Assembly (NCBI RefSeq): GCF_008086205.1
Contig: NZ_VSKK01000003.1
Span: 310,001 to 374,000, forward strand
Direction of reading: 5' to 3'
Source of the DNA: Bizionia myxarmorum
GTDB lineage: Bacteria > Bacteroidota > Bacteroidia > Flavobacteriales > Flavobacteriaceae
Length of the DNA stretch: 64,000 bases
Shown: one piece after another, positions 27,917-37,427 of the stretch
Layout of the letters: every line of letters starts with the position of its first letter
How positions within the stretch are numbered: position 1 is the first letter of the stretch
Made by a program: the position numbers and the translations under genes
Notes under the pieces: generated by a model
What the model was told of the DNA's origin: nothing
Seen by the model: the letters and a program-made list of their open reading frames with translations, nothing else
The model's database searches: none

Positions 27917-28555
27917 ATGAAAAAATTAATTGTTTTAGTATTGGTATTGGCTACTTCCTTGAGTTTTGCTCAAGATAATGATGCCAAAGTTTTATTGAAT
28001 AAAGTTTCTAAAAAAGTAAAAAGTTATAATAATATTTCAATCGATTTCAAATACGCTTTGAATAATGATGCTGAAAATATTAAACAAGAAACGCGTGGTG
28101 ATGTTGTTATTCAAGGTGAAAAATACCGTTTAAATATTTTAGGTATTACCCGTATATTTGATGGTAAAACCCTTTATAGTATTAGCCCAGATGATGAAGA
28201 AGTCACTATTTCATCGAATAACACGGAAGATGAAAACAGCATTACGCCAAGTAAAATGTTATCGTTTTACGAAACTGGATATACCTATAAAATGGATATT
28301 CTTCAAAATGTTCAAGGTCGAAAAATTCAGTATGTGAAGTTAACGCCAAGTGATTCCAAGTCGGAAATTAAACACATACTTTTAGGTATTGATGCACAAA
28401 CAAATCATATCTACAATTTAATAGAAACAGGAAAAAATGGTACAAAAACCACGTTAACTGTTAATTCTTTTAAAACGAATGAGCCCTTATCAAAAACCTT
28501 ATTTACTTTTGATTCAGAAAAATATAAAGATCACTACATCAATAAATTAGATTAG
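27917..28555 (+). CDS. LolA-like outer-membrane lipoprotein carrier protein
   Basis: A 212-aa periplasmic protein with signal peptide MKKLIVLVLVLATSLSFAQ. The mature part has a LolA/LolB-type fold, with a long helix then repeated beta strands (VVIQGEKYRLNILG, ITRIFDGKTLYSISPDDEEVTI). It is expected to chaperone lipoproteins to the outer membrane. It sits between ftsK and an LptF/G permease, an order conserved in flavobacteria and consistent with envelope biogenesis. The gap to ftsK is 47 bp. Confidence 0.83.
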   Translation: MKKLIVLVLVLATSLSFAQDNDAKVLLNKVSKKVKSYNNISIDFKYALNNDAENIKQETRGDVVIQGEKYRLNILGITRIFDGKTLYSISPDDEEVTISSNNTEDENSITPSKMLSFYETGYTYKMDILQNVQGRKIQYVKLTPSDSKSEIKHILLGIDAQTNHIYNLIETGKNGTKTTLTVNSFKTNEPLSKTLFTFDSEKYKDHYINKLD

Positions 28556-28661
28556 TTCATTTAAACTATTAATGATTAGTTTTATTTTAAGATAGACGGA
28601 GTTATTTACATTCGTAATTACTATTAACAAAGTTGCCAATTGATTCGGAAAATTTAAACGT

Positions 28662-30491
28662 GTGAAAATATTAGACCGTTACATACTTACCACTTATTTA
28701 AAAACCTTTTTCAGCGTGTTTATTATACTCATGCTGATTTTTGTATTACAAACTATTTGGCTTTATATTAAAGAATTAGCGGGTAAGGATTTAGACATGA
28801 TTGTCATTCTTAAATTCCTATTTTATTTTACACCCAAGTTAATACCACTTGTTTTACCGCTTACAATCCTCTTGGCGTCTATTATGGTTTTCGGTAATTT
28901 TGCTGAAAATTACGAGTTTGCTGCCATGAAATCCACTGGTATTTCTTTACAGCGGGCTATGGCAGGCTTGAGTATTTTTATTGTTGGATTAGGAATTATT
29001 ACCTTTTTCTTTGCAAACAATGTTATTCCTTGGGCGGAATATAATTCCCATAATCTTCGAAAAAATATTGCCACATTAAAACCTGCCATGGTTATTGCCG
29101 AGGGTCAGTTTAATGATGTCATGGAGTACAATATTAAGGTTGAGAAAAAGACGGGGAAAAATGGTAGGTATCTTGAAGGTATCGTCATGCACAAAAAAAG
29201 CAATGACAACAATGCCAATAATACGACTATAGTTGCTAAAGATGGCGAATTAATTGGTGAGGAGAAATCAGACGTTTTACAGTTTATTCTTTATGATGGT
29301 TATTTTTATGATGATACGCCTCCAAAGGATCGAAATGATAGAAATAGAAATCCTTTAGTTAAAAGTTACTTTGAAAAGTATACTATTAATATAGATTTGT
29401 CTCAACTAAACTCTAATGATTTAGATGATAAAAATGTATCGGATAAGTATAATATGCTTAATATTTCCGATTTAAATTATACTATTGATTCATTAGATGT
29501 CGCGCTTAAAAAAGACCATGAGGATTTTGCTATTAGCTTGTACAACCGATCTAATTTACCAGTTCTGAATTCTGGAATTAATCCGAAACGTCAACTGGAT
29601 TCTACTTTTAATGGTCAAATTTTAGACTTATATCCAGACACCAAAAAAGTACAAATGTTGGATCAGGCGCTTAATTCACTAAAAAGCACCAACCAAATTA
29701 TTAGTGTTAAAAGCAAGTATTTTAAAGAACGCAATATTTATTTAAACAAACATATAATTGCGCTTCATGAAAAGTTAGCATTAGGTTTTGCCTGTGTAAT
29801 CCTATTTTTCGTTGGTGCGCCTTTAGGAGCTTTAATTAGAAAAGGTGGTTTAGGATTGCCTATGGTAATTGCTATTTTTCTATTTCTAACCTATCACTTT
29901 ATTGGTATTTTCGCTAAAAACGGCGCTAAAGACGGGAGTTTAAATCCTATTTTAGCCGCTTGGTTTTCTACGCTTATTATGCTGCCTTTAGGTTATTATT
30001 TAACCAAGCGTGCGACAGCCGATCGTGGATTGTTTGAATTTGACCACATTATTGAACCCATAAAGAAATTATTAAATATTAAGGACAAATCGGAAGTTGA
30101 AAAAGAAGATAATTCCGCAACAACCATTTTGGACCCAGGACAGGAGTTAGCGGCAGAAAATCTACTTTACGATTATAAAATGCATGCCAAATTCAGTTTT
30201 ATCTTTTATTGGATTTCGTTACTATTATTTATACTTCATTTTGTTTTTAGAAATAATAAATTGGAAGAGTTGGCTGCTATAGTTATTCAAATATCTACTA
30301 TTTCAGCAGTTGTTTATACCGTCTATTTTTTAATGTCGTTTATGAGTAGTTTGAAATTATCAAAACTGACAGATACTTATGAAACTTCTAAAAATCCGTT
30401 GTTTATTTTAATTGGGTTTGTAATTTATCCGTTACGCCATGTTTTACTAAAAGTTAAAATAAAGAAAGTCTTTTCGTTGAATACAAAATAA
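28662..30491 (+). CDS. LptF/LptG-family LPS export permease
   Basis: A 609-aa inner-membrane permease of the LptB2FG lipopolysaccharide exporter. Three N-terminal membrane segments (about residues 10-120) include the conserved MKSTGISLQRAM coupling region. A large periplasmic beta-jellyroll follows, then three more segments (about 375-450) and two C-terminal ones (about 505-565). It starts with GTG at 28662, giving the conserved KILDRYILTTYLKTF opening. Bacteroidota often encode F and G at separate loci; which one this is cannot be told by eye. The extra C-terminal membrane pair is longer than E. coli LptF/G. Confidence 0.88.
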   Translation: MKILDRYILTTYLKTFFSVFIILMLIFVLQTIWLYIKELAGKDLDMIVILKFLFYFTPKLIPLVLPLTILLASIMVFGNFAENYEFAAMKSTGISLQRAMAGLSIFIVGLGIITFFFANNVIPWAEYNSHNLRKNIATLKPAMVIAEGQFNDVMEYNIKVEKKTGKNGRYLEGIVMHKKSNDNNANNTTIVAKDGELIGEEKSDVLQFILYDGYFYDDTPPKDRNDRNRNPLVKSYFEKYTINIDLSQLNSNDLDDKNVSDKYNMLNISDLNYTIDSLDVALKKDHEDFAISLYNRSNLPVLNSGINPKRQLDSTFNGQILDLYPDTKKVQMLDQALNSLKSTNQIISVKSKYFKERNIYLNKHIIALHEKLALGFACVILFFVGAPLGALIRKGGLGLPMVIAIFLFLTYHFIGIFAKNGAKDGSLNPILAAWFSTLIMLPLGYYLTKRATADRGLFEFDHIIEPIKKLLNIKDKSEVEKEDNSATTILDPGQELAAENLLYDYKMHAKFSFIFYWISLLLFILHFVFRNNKLEELAAIVIQISTISAVVYTVYFLMSFMSSLKLSKLTDTYETSKNPLFILIGFVIYPLRHVLLKVKIKKVFSLNTK

Positions 30492-30495
30492 GCAA

Positions 30496-30503
30496 TACCT
30501 TTG
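30496..30503 (+). promoter_or_regulatory. Putative -7 hexamer for ribB; decides the start codon
   Basis: TACCTTTG overlaps the TTG at 30501 that would otherwise extend the reading frame. If it is the -7 element, translation must begin downstream, at ATG 30525. Confidence 0.5.
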
Positions 30504-30524
30504 CACTTTAATCAAAATACTGTT

Positions 30525-31679
30525 ATGTCCACGATACAAACTCAAAATAATAAAACCATTCAATTAGATAGTATTGAAGATGCTATAAACGACATTAGGA
30601 ATGGAAAAGTTATTATTGTTGTGGACGATGAAAACCGTGAAAATGAAGGCGATTTTCTAGCTGCCGCCGAAATGGCTACGCCCGAAATGATTAATTTCAT
30701 GGCTACTCATGGTCGAGGTTTAATTTGCACGCCACTTACCGAAAAACGCTGTAAAGCTTTAGAGTTGAATATGATGGTTCGTAATAATACGGATCCTTTG
30801 GAAACAGCTTTTACTATTTCTGTAGATTTACGTGGAAATGGCGTAACAACAGGAATTTCCGCCGCCGATCGTGCTAAAACTGTTCAGGCATTGGTGGATG
30901 ATAATATGAAACCATTTGAACTGGCACGTCCAGGTCATATTTTCCCTCTAGTAGCTAAAGAAGGTGGCGTTTTAAGACGCACCGGACATACAGAAGCTGC
31001 TATAGATTTTGCACGTTTAGCGGGTTTAAAACCTGCTGGTGTTATTGTGGAAATCATGAATGAAGATGGTACCATGGCACGCTTACCTCAACTTATAAAA
31101 GTGGCTAAAAAATTCGATTTGAAAATTGTTTCTATTGAAGATTTAGTGGCTTACAGAATGCAACATGATTCTTTAATTGAAAAAGTTGAAGATTTTCAAT
31201 TGGAAACCCGTTTTGGAAATTTCAGATTACGTGCTTATAACCAAACCACCAACAATCAAATTCATATTGCTTTAACCAAAGGTTCTTGGAGCGCCAATGA
31301 ACCGGTTTTAACCCGTGTTAACGCCACTTTGGTAAATCATGATATATTGGGAACCTTAACGAACAATGCCGACCAGAAATTGGATGATATGTTTAAGGTT
31401 ATTAACCAAGCTGAAAAAGGAGCCGTTATTTTCATTAATCAGCAATCGGCAACCATGAATTTATTAAACCGCTTGAATGTTTTAAAAGATGCTCAAGTTC
31501 CAGGTGAAGTTGTTAAAGCTACTCGCATTGATATGGACACCAAGGATTTTGGCATTGGTGCACAAATTTTACATGATTTAAATATTCATAAATTGAAATT
31601 AATTTCTAATAGCGAACAAACCAAACGTGTTGGTATGATTGGTTACGGATTAGAGATTGTAGAATATGTTGGATATTAA
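30525..31679 (+). CDS. ribB: 3,4-dihydroxy-2-butanone-4-phosphate synthase with degenerate GTP cyclohydrolase II-like domain
   Basis: A 384-aa riboflavin-pathway protein. Residues about 12-212 are an intact RibB domain with the acidic loop DDENRENEGDF and RTGHTEAAIDFARLAG. Residues about 215-384 align with GTP cyclohydrolase II (RibA). They lack the zinc-binding motif CxxGDxxxxxxRCDC: the equivalent stretch is VNATLVNHDILGTLTNNADQKLD with no cysteine. Only the RibB reaction (ribulose-5-phosphate to DHBP plus formate) can be predicted. The start at ATG 30525 is chosen over the TTG at 30501 because a TAnnTTTG hexamer covers that TTG. It is the last gene of the tpx-ribB run. Confidence 0.88.
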   Translation: MSTIQTQNNKTIQLDSIEDAINDIRNGKVIIVVDDENRENEGDFLAAAEMATPEMINFMATHGRGLICTPLTEKRCKALELNMMVRNNTDPLETAFTISVDLRGNGVTTGISAADRAKTVQALVDDNMKPFELARPGHIFPLVAKEGGVLRRTGHTEAAIDFARLAGLKPAGVIVEIMNEDGTMARLPQLIKVAKKFDLKIVSIEDLVAYRMQHDSLIEKVEDFQLETRFGNFRLRAYNQTTNNQIHIALTKGSWSANEPVLTRVNATLVNHDILGTLTNNADQKLDDMFKVINQAEKGAVIFINQQSATMNLLNRLNVLKDAQVPGEVVKATRIDMDTKDFGIGAQILHDLNIHKLKLISNSEQTKRVGMIGYGLEIVEYVGY

Positions 31680-31827
31680 AAAAAGGGAACTAACGCTGGT
31701 TTTACCCATTGCTACTCCCCTTCTCACTTCAATTAATAGCATTTTAAATACTTTTTGAAATATCAATTTTTCATAATATTTCAACCTCTACGAAACGGTT
31801 CTACATTTTACTTAAAGCGCGTTTAGA

Positions 31828-32208
31828 TTATAAATTCTGAAACCACACTTCATATTTTTTTCCTAAAAAAGGTATTGGCTGTTGTTTTTCATTAATTGCA
31901 TTCATTAAACCCATAATCCACATATAAAGCATTACAAAAAAACCAATGATGCTTATTAGCCAGCCTAAAATTGGGATCATACCAATAATTCCTAAAGCTA
32001 AACCAGTTAAAGCTAATCCAAGCGATTGCTGAATGTGATACCTTGCAAATTGATTTTTCCTTTCACCATTCATCACAAAAGCAATGATTAAACCTATCAC
32101 GGTTAAATAGGCTATTGTAGCTATTGATTTTCCTTCGGCTACATCTGTATTTGTTGCGCTAGCCATAGTTCTTGATCCTGTTGTTTCTGTTGTTTCGGTT
32201 GCTTCCAT
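31828..32208 (-). CDS. DUF4870 small membrane protein
   Basis: A 126-aa protein with a hydrophilic Thr-rich N-terminal tail (MEATETTETTGSRTM) and three hydrophobic segments. The pattern NGERKNQFARYHIQQSLGLAL matches DUF4870. The family is widespread and has no established function. It is transcribed alone on the minus strand. Its leader contains a copy of the TTAAAAGGTTAACA box (32281-32295) shared with surface-protein genes to the right, which may link it to that locus (inference). Confidence 0.75.
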   Translation of the reverse strand: MEATETTETTGSRTMASATNTDVAEGKSIATIAYLTVIGLIIAFVMNGERKNQFARYHIQQSLGLALTGLALGIIGMIPILGWLISIIGFFVMLYMWIMGLMNAINEKQQPIPFLGKKYEVWFQNL

Positions 32209-32280
32209 TTTATTATGTGTTTTTGTGAGTTTGTTTTTAATTACTATTTTTATTTGTACTTACTGTTTAATGACGGACTT

Positions 32281-32295
32281 CTTAAAAGGTTAACA
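32281..32295 (-). promoter_or_regulatory. TTAAAAGGTTAACA leader box, copy 1
   Basis: CTTAAAAGGTTAACA lies 73-87 bp before the DUF4870 start. The same motif recurs at 38667, 40641, 44861 (partial) and 46591, always in the leader of a minus-strand gene. Confidence 0.5.
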
Positions 32296-32390
32296 TATTG
32301 CTTGAAATAAATCTTAAAATTATAAGATTCCATCACAAATTAAATTTCAAAAATGATTCTTCATTAAACAGATAAACAGAATCTGTTGAA

Positions 32391-35300
32391 TTACTTGATG
32401 ACTATTTTTTTAGTTATTTCGCCTTTATCTGTAACTATTTTCAATAGGTATATGCCAGATTGATAATTACTTAAATCCAGCTGTTTTGCATTCGTCTCTT
32501 GGATGATAGTTTTACCTAGCATATCGTATAAAGCAACAGATCTAATATCCTGTGATGTTCTAATATTCAAAATACCAGAAACAGGATTGGGATATATGGA
32601 TACGGTTTCTAAAACCTGATAATCAATAGACAAACTTTCTTCTATTACAATTTCAGATTGGCTACATTCAGACGTATTACCATTAGCATCAATGGCAATG
32701 GCCACTATTTTTTGATCTGCTGCAAAAGAACTTCCAGATGGAACAGCTTTAGAAATTGTTTTATTAATACCTAAATTATAATCCGCTTCGGAATAAGTAT
32801 CTACAAACAAAAATTCTTTGGCTTGACGGTTATTATCATCTATAAAAAATTCGACTTGAATTGGATATGCCGAATTAGCAGCAGCGGAAGGAATCAAATA
32901 TGATAAGGTAATTACGGCTTCGTCTACAGTAGCACTATTGGCGCCGATAACAGGATAATTCTGGGTATTATTGGCTCCTAAATCGGCATCACCTGCATCA
33001 TTTATGGAAATACCATCACTATTTAAATCAATACCTGCACTTGAAATACCATTTGGTGAAACATTGGAAAGATTACTAAACATACTATTTCCTGAAATTA
33101 TATTCCCAATGGGTTCAATATCCGGATAACCGCCAAGAGATACTTTAAAAACACCAATTCCTTTGTTAACGTTGAAAGCAACTATATTACCTTCTCCACT
33201 ATTAAGTCCGCCAAAAGTATTATTTGAACTTCCATTAAGAATTTGTACTCCAGTTTGACCATTTCCTAAAGCGGAAGAACCATCAGCTTGAACGCCAATT
33301 TTATTACCAAAAAGGGTGTTATTGGTTGCAACTAAAAGCAATACACCATCAGACAAATTTCCAGAAATAACGTTACCATCATTGAGGCCAGGACCTCCAA
33401 TTGTATTTTGTAATGTATTGGTCATTCTTAAGCCTCTAAAATTTGATACAGAACTTGTACCTGTTACATCCGTGCCAATGTAATTTCCTAAAACTTGATT
33501 ATTGATAGATAATTCACTGGCGATTAAAACACCATCTGATGAATTTCCTGAAATAATATTGCGTTCAGAAACCAAACTACCACCAACAATATTCGAGCTC
33601 GATTCTAATATCCGCAATCCTATGTTATTGGGTATTGGCAAAGTACCTGTTATATCGGTTCCTATATAATTTCCTGTAACACTATTCCCGGTTGCTGCGT
33701 CACCAAATATATTTATGCCATAAGCTGCATTGCCTGAAATAATATTTCGTTGTAATGCAGTAGTACCGCCAATAGTATTATTAGCCCCACGATTTTCAAT
33801 TCCTTTTCCGTTAGGTATTGAAAATAGGCCGCCACTATCTGTACCTATGAAATTTGCTGTAATCTGGTTAGTTGTAGAAGAACTTCCTAGATAAATACCA
33901 GATACGGAATTTCCAGAAAGTACATTTGTATCAATAACATTATTGGCCGAATTAATGTATATGCCCGCTTGTCCATTTCCTAAAAGACCGGTTCCCAAAG
34001 CGTCTAAACCCATATAATTATTTTTTATGGTATTTGCTTCACCATTAGATATGGAAATACCATCAAATGTATTCCCAGAAATTATATTTCTAGATGCGCT
34101 AGTTGGACCTCCAATGGTATTTAAATTATTCTCTCCTGTTCCCATTAAAATTCCCACGGTATTAGGCAATGCCATATTGCCTGCTGCATTTGTACCAATA
34201 TAATTCCCTAAAATAGTATTATTGGAAACCGGATTACCTGATTCAGAGCCTTGAAAATAAATACCTTGATTATTTCCAGAAATTACATTTCCTTCACCTG
34301 GACCCGTACCACCAATGGTGTTATTATTCGGGCCAAATACTAATAATATTCCAGCTCTCACATTTGGGAAGGCTAAATTTCCGGTTATATCGGTTCCAAA
34401 ATAGTTACCTGTAATGGTGTTATTTATGGCGCTTGCACCTTTCATAGATATTCCTGTGCCATCCACAATTGCATTCTGATTATTCTCGCCTGCCGAAAAA
34501 ATGTTACGGGCTGCTGGAGTATTTCCACCAATTATATTATTTGGTGCATCTATTAATTGAAGATTGAAACGGTTTCCTCGTGGTAGTAATCCTGTAGCAT
34601 CTGTTCCTACTAAATTTCCTTGAACGGTGTTATTAGTACATTCCAAACCTTGAAATGTTATGCCTCCAGAAAGATTACTAGAAATAACATTTCCTTGATA
34701 TGCTCCTGTACCTCCCACCGAATTATTACTACTATTTAGAAAGAATATGCCCCAATAATTACGATTGAAAGTGTTACCGTCTGGTTTTAAGCCGATATAA
34801 TTACCTTGAATAATATTGTTATTAGTATACACATCAATTCCAAAACCTCCTGTAAATGGTGAAACATCAAGCATTTGGAAACCACCAATAGATAATCCGT
34901 AAATTTCAGAATTATTTGCTAACCCATATATTTTAAGCCCTGAATTATTTATAGGCAAACTTGAACCGTCTATTTCTATGACAGGTGAATTTGAAACCAA
35001 ATATTCTGTTTGTGTGCGACCATCAATGACAATTGGATAAATAACGGTTGGCAACTCACTCGTTCCAATTACAATGGTAAATGGAGCTGTTCCAGAAATA
35101 TCAAAATAAATTGTGTTTTTATCACTGGATTTATTGGCGTTTTGAATGGCCGCTCGTAAGGAACAATTCCCATTGGAATCGGCGCAAGCAGTATCTGCTA
35201 TATTCGCATCTACTGTATCATCCGTTGTATTGACTATAAAATCACCTGCTCCTCTATTTACTAATTCATTTTCAAGATTAAAATCACGAACCTGTCCTTT

Positions 35301-35576
35301 TTCTAAAAAAGTAGAAGAATACTCTTGTGAAGTTCTATATGCTATTTCATAACCTACAGAATTACTAGGCGCGAAATTATCATGATCCGGTATTTCAAAA
35401 GTTTTATAATACTGTAACGCATTTTTTCTATCTGAATTTTCATCTTCAAATGATGTCGTTTTTAAGTTGGAATCTATCAGTGATTTTTCCTGCCCTTGTG
35501 CTAATTCTGGCGAGGTAATTAGCAAAATAAATAGCAAAAAAACCAAGCTCCTTTTTAAATTTTCTAGTTGTTTCAT
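32391..35576 (-). CDS. Large parallel beta-helix protein with T9SS sorting domain
   Basis: A 1061-aa secreted protein. A signal peptide (1-29) leads to a CSLRAAIQNAN motif near residue 135, a Cys-containing repeat-protein signature that precedes right-handed beta-helices. About fifteen irregular repeats follow (NTIGG, RNIISGN, NYIGTD units), forming the helix to about residue 850. A beta-sandwich region (about 860-980) and a type A T9SS sorting domain close it (IYPNPVSGILNIR to GEITKKIVIK). It is exported by T9SS and probably anchored at the surface. The ligand or substrate is unknown; no catalytic triad is visible. It is the last gene of a four-gene operon that begins at 38636. Confidence 0.85.
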   Translation of the reverse strand: MKQLENLKRSLVFLLFILLITSPELAQGQEKSLIDSNLKTTSFEDENSDRKNALQYYKTFEIPDHDNFAPSNSVGYEIAYRTSQEYSSTFLEKGQVRDFNLENELVNRGAGDFIVNTTDDTVDANIADTACADSNGNCSLRAAIQNANKSSDKNTIYFDISGTAPFTIVIGTSELPTVIYPIVIDGRTQTEYLVSNSPVIEIDGSSLPINNSGLKIYGLANNSEIYGLSIGGFQMLDVSPFTGGFGIDVYTNNNIIQGNYIGLKPDGNTFNRNYWGIFFLNSSNNSVGGTGAYQGNVISSNLSGGITFQGLECTNNTVQGNLVGTDATGLLPRGNRFNLQLIDAPNNIIGGNTPAARNIFSAGENNQNAIVDGTGISMKGASAINNTITGNYFGTDITGNLAFPNVRAGILLVFGPNNNTIGGTGPGEGNVISGNNQGIYFQGSESGNPVSNNTILGNYIGTNAAGNMALPNTVGILMGTGENNLNTIGGPTSASRNIISGNTFDGISISNGEANTIKNNYMGLDALGTGLLGNGQAGIYINSANNVIDTNVLSGNSVSGIYLGSSSTTNQITANFIGTDSGGLFSIPNGKGIENRGANNTIGGTTALQRNIISGNAAYGINIFGDAATGNSVTGNYIGTDITGTLPIPNNIGLRILESSSNIVGGSLVSERNIISGNSSDGVLIASELSINNQVLGNYIGTDVTGTSSVSNFRGLRMTNTLQNTIGGPGLNDGNVISGNLSDGVLLLVATNNTLFGNKIGVQADGSSALGNGQTGVQILNGSSNNTFGGLNSGEGNIVAFNVNKGIGVFKVSLGGYPDIEPIGNIISGNSMFSNLSNVSPNGISSAGIDLNSDGISINDAGDADLGANNTQNYPVIGANSATVDEAVITLSYLIPSAAANSAYPIQVEFFIDDNNRQAKEFLFVDTYSEADYNLGINKTISKAVPSGSSFAADQKIVAIAIDANGNTSECSQSEIVIEESLSIDYQVLETVSIYPNPVSGILNIRTSQDIRSVALYDMLGKTIIQETNAKQLDLSNYQSGIYLLKIVTDKGEITKKIVIK

Positions 35577-35613
35577 GATGATTCGTTTTAATAGATTAAT
35601 AGCTTTTATTGCA

Positions 35614-36402
35614 TTATTTAATCACTATTTTTTTAGTGATTTCCCCTTTGTTGGTAACAGCTTTAAGTAAATAAATTCCAGACTGATACGTGCTCACATC
35701 AATTTGATTAACCGATTTCGATGTTTTAAAAACTTGAGTTCCGAGAACGGAATACAGCTCAATTGAATTTACGGCATAACTTGATTCAATATGCAATACG
35801 TTGGATGCTGGATTTGGGTAAATGGCAATAGATTCATCTATAACAAACGTTTCCGTATTTAAAGTTTGGAAATTGACTGAACTAGCCATAGGATTATTTT
35901 GAGAATACAGGTTTTGAGCCCAGATATTAATATAGTTTTCTATATAAATAGTATCGAATACAGGATCACCATTTTCAACAAAGCGAATTTCGCCTGTAGT
36001 AGGATTTGGATCTGTAATAACATCAAATAAAACCAATTCAAAAGGACCTGCACCGTTTAACATAACAGTGAATTGCCCTGCTTCATCACGACCTAAAAAA
36101 TAGGCATCGCCATAAGTTCCAGCACCCATGGAAATGGAAACCCATTCGGAAGCAGGAAGATTAGAATTTCCCATGACAAAATTACCAAGTGTCATGCCTG
36201 TTGGCACGTAAAAACCGGCGCCCATGTCGTCCGTACTGTCGTCTGTTACAGGCAAGCTTGGTGTTGCAAGTAAAGCCATTTGATAATTTCCTGTATTCGC
36301 GTTTATGCCTACAAAAGAAATACTGAACTCATAGGTATGAACTTGCGCTTGTAATGTGAAAGTCATTAACAATAAAATGACCGCTGTGTAAATATGTTTC
36401 AT
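35614..36402 (-). CDS. Secreted T9SS type A cargo protein, unknown domain
   Basis: A 262-aa protein with signal peptide MKHIYTAVILLLMTFTLQAQ. A beta-rich middle (residues 22-170, with LGNFVMGNSNLPASEWVS and RDEAGQFTVMLNGAGPFEL) is followed by a T9SS type A tail, IYPNPASNVLHIE. The last 24 residues of its tail are nearly identical to those of the 1061-aa protein next to it (YQSGIYLLK then TNKGEITKKIVIK). I do not recognise the middle domain; a cohesin- or PEP-CTERM-like sandwich is possible but unsupported. It starts 17 bp after the previous gene and lies 37 bp before the next. Confidence 0.75.
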   Translation of the reverse strand: MKHIYTAVILLLMTFTLQAQVHTYEFSISFVGINANTGNYQMALLATPSLPVTDDSTDDMGAGFYVPTGMTLGNFVMGNSNLPASEWVSISMGAGTYGDAYFLGRDEAGQFTVMLNGAGPFELVLFDVITDPNPTTGEIRFVENGDPVFDTIYIENYINIWAQNLYSQNNPMASSVNFQTLNTETFVIDESIAIYPNPASNVLHIESSYAVNSIELYSVLGTQVFKTSKSVNQIDVSTYQSGIYLLKAVTNKGEITKKIVIK

Positions 36403-36419
36403 AATGTTATAAATTTAAA

Positions 36420-37385
36420 TTAATTAGGAATTTGCTCTGTTATTGGATAATAATTTGAATTCGAATTGCTGGGATGATTTAATATGATATTTTTTAAAAT
36501 GCCCTTATCATTTCCTGGGCCTAAATAACGAACTACACCATTTAGATTAATATCACCAAGATTGTAAGCTGCATATGGAAAATAGTTACCTCCAGATGTA
36601 TTTCCAGGAGCACCTAAAACAATGGTTTTTAAGCTGGCCGAATCATTACTTGGACCTAAATAACGCACTTGATTGTTTCCATTTACATCACCCGCCCAAA
36701 GTGCTTTACTTCCAGAATCTAATACAACTTGTGCCGTTGTTCCATATGTTGAAAAACTGCTATTTGTAAAATCTACAATACTGGTTGTTGTTTCATTCAA
36801 CCCAATAGTTGCTGCGCTCATGGCTCCTAAATGATTTCTATGGTTTACCACTACATAATAATTGGTGGGTGCGGCTTCCATTATAAGATTAGACAAACCA
36901 TCTACACCAACAACATCGCCATCACGTTGTAATAAGGCAGACTTACCATTAATGCGTTTAGTATTATCATTTGCTGAACGTAATTCCACCCAAACCCAAT
37001 CCACGATGGCATTATTTCCGGTTATAGAAAATACGGATGCATTGCAGGTAGCGGCATCAGCATAAGGACTGGTAGTTGGAAGAAGTATGTTTTGTCTTAA
37101 ATTATCATTCATTAATCCAGACGTTCCTGGGCTTAAAAGCGGTCCTTGTAAAAACAATTTTGGATTGATTTTTATTTTCATATTTGCGTTAATAAAGCCT
37201 TCAGAAACGCGAATAGTTGTCGTACTCAATTCTTGAATATTTACTTCACCTATAGTGTATAAAAGTGAGATATTTCCAACAGTTGCCGATGCACCACCAC
37301 TATCGATGCTAAACTTTTCTATGGTTTGAGCTTGGGTATATAGCGCGAAAATCAAGGAAATTAATATGGTTAAAAGTGCATTCAT
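36420..37385 (-). CDS. Secreted protein with two dockerin-like repeats
   Basis: A 321-aa exported protein with signal peptide to about residue 19. The start of the mature region (GNISLLYTIGEVNIQ then VSEGFINA) is seen in many T9SS cargo proteins. A beta domain lies at about 75-215. Two C-terminal repeats read GDVNGNNQVRYLG and GDINLNGVVRYLG, each followed by a helix (LKTIVL, LKNIIL). The D-x-N-x-N pattern plus helix is what type I dockerins use to bind calcium. No T9SS sorting tail is present; the protein ends soon after repeat 2. It is second in its operon. A cohesin partner is not recognised here. Confidence 0.65.
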   Translation of the reverse strand: MNALLTILISLIFALYTQAQTIEKFSIDSGGASATVGNISLLYTIGEVNIQELSTTTIRVSEGFINANMKIKINPKLFLQGPLLSPGTSGLMNDNLRQNILLPTTSPYADAATCNASVFSITGNNAIVDWVWVELRSANDNTKRINGKSALLQRDGDVVGVDGLSNLIMEAAPTNYYVVVNHRNHLGAMSAATIGLNETTTSIVDFTNSSFSTYGTTAQVVLDSGSKALWAGDVNGNNQVRYLGPSNDSASLKTIVLGAPGNTSGGNYFPYAAYNLGDINLNGVVRYLGPGNDKGILKNIILNHPSNSNSNYYPITEQIPN

Positions 37386-37427
37386 TTTTTATGTTTTTAT
37401 CTATTTATATTTAAATCCTACAACTGA

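Noticed and set aside
32391..35576. CRISPR-like regular repeats
   Set aside because: The repeats are irregular, translate in one frame to beta-helix units and have no spacers; no cas genes are nearby.
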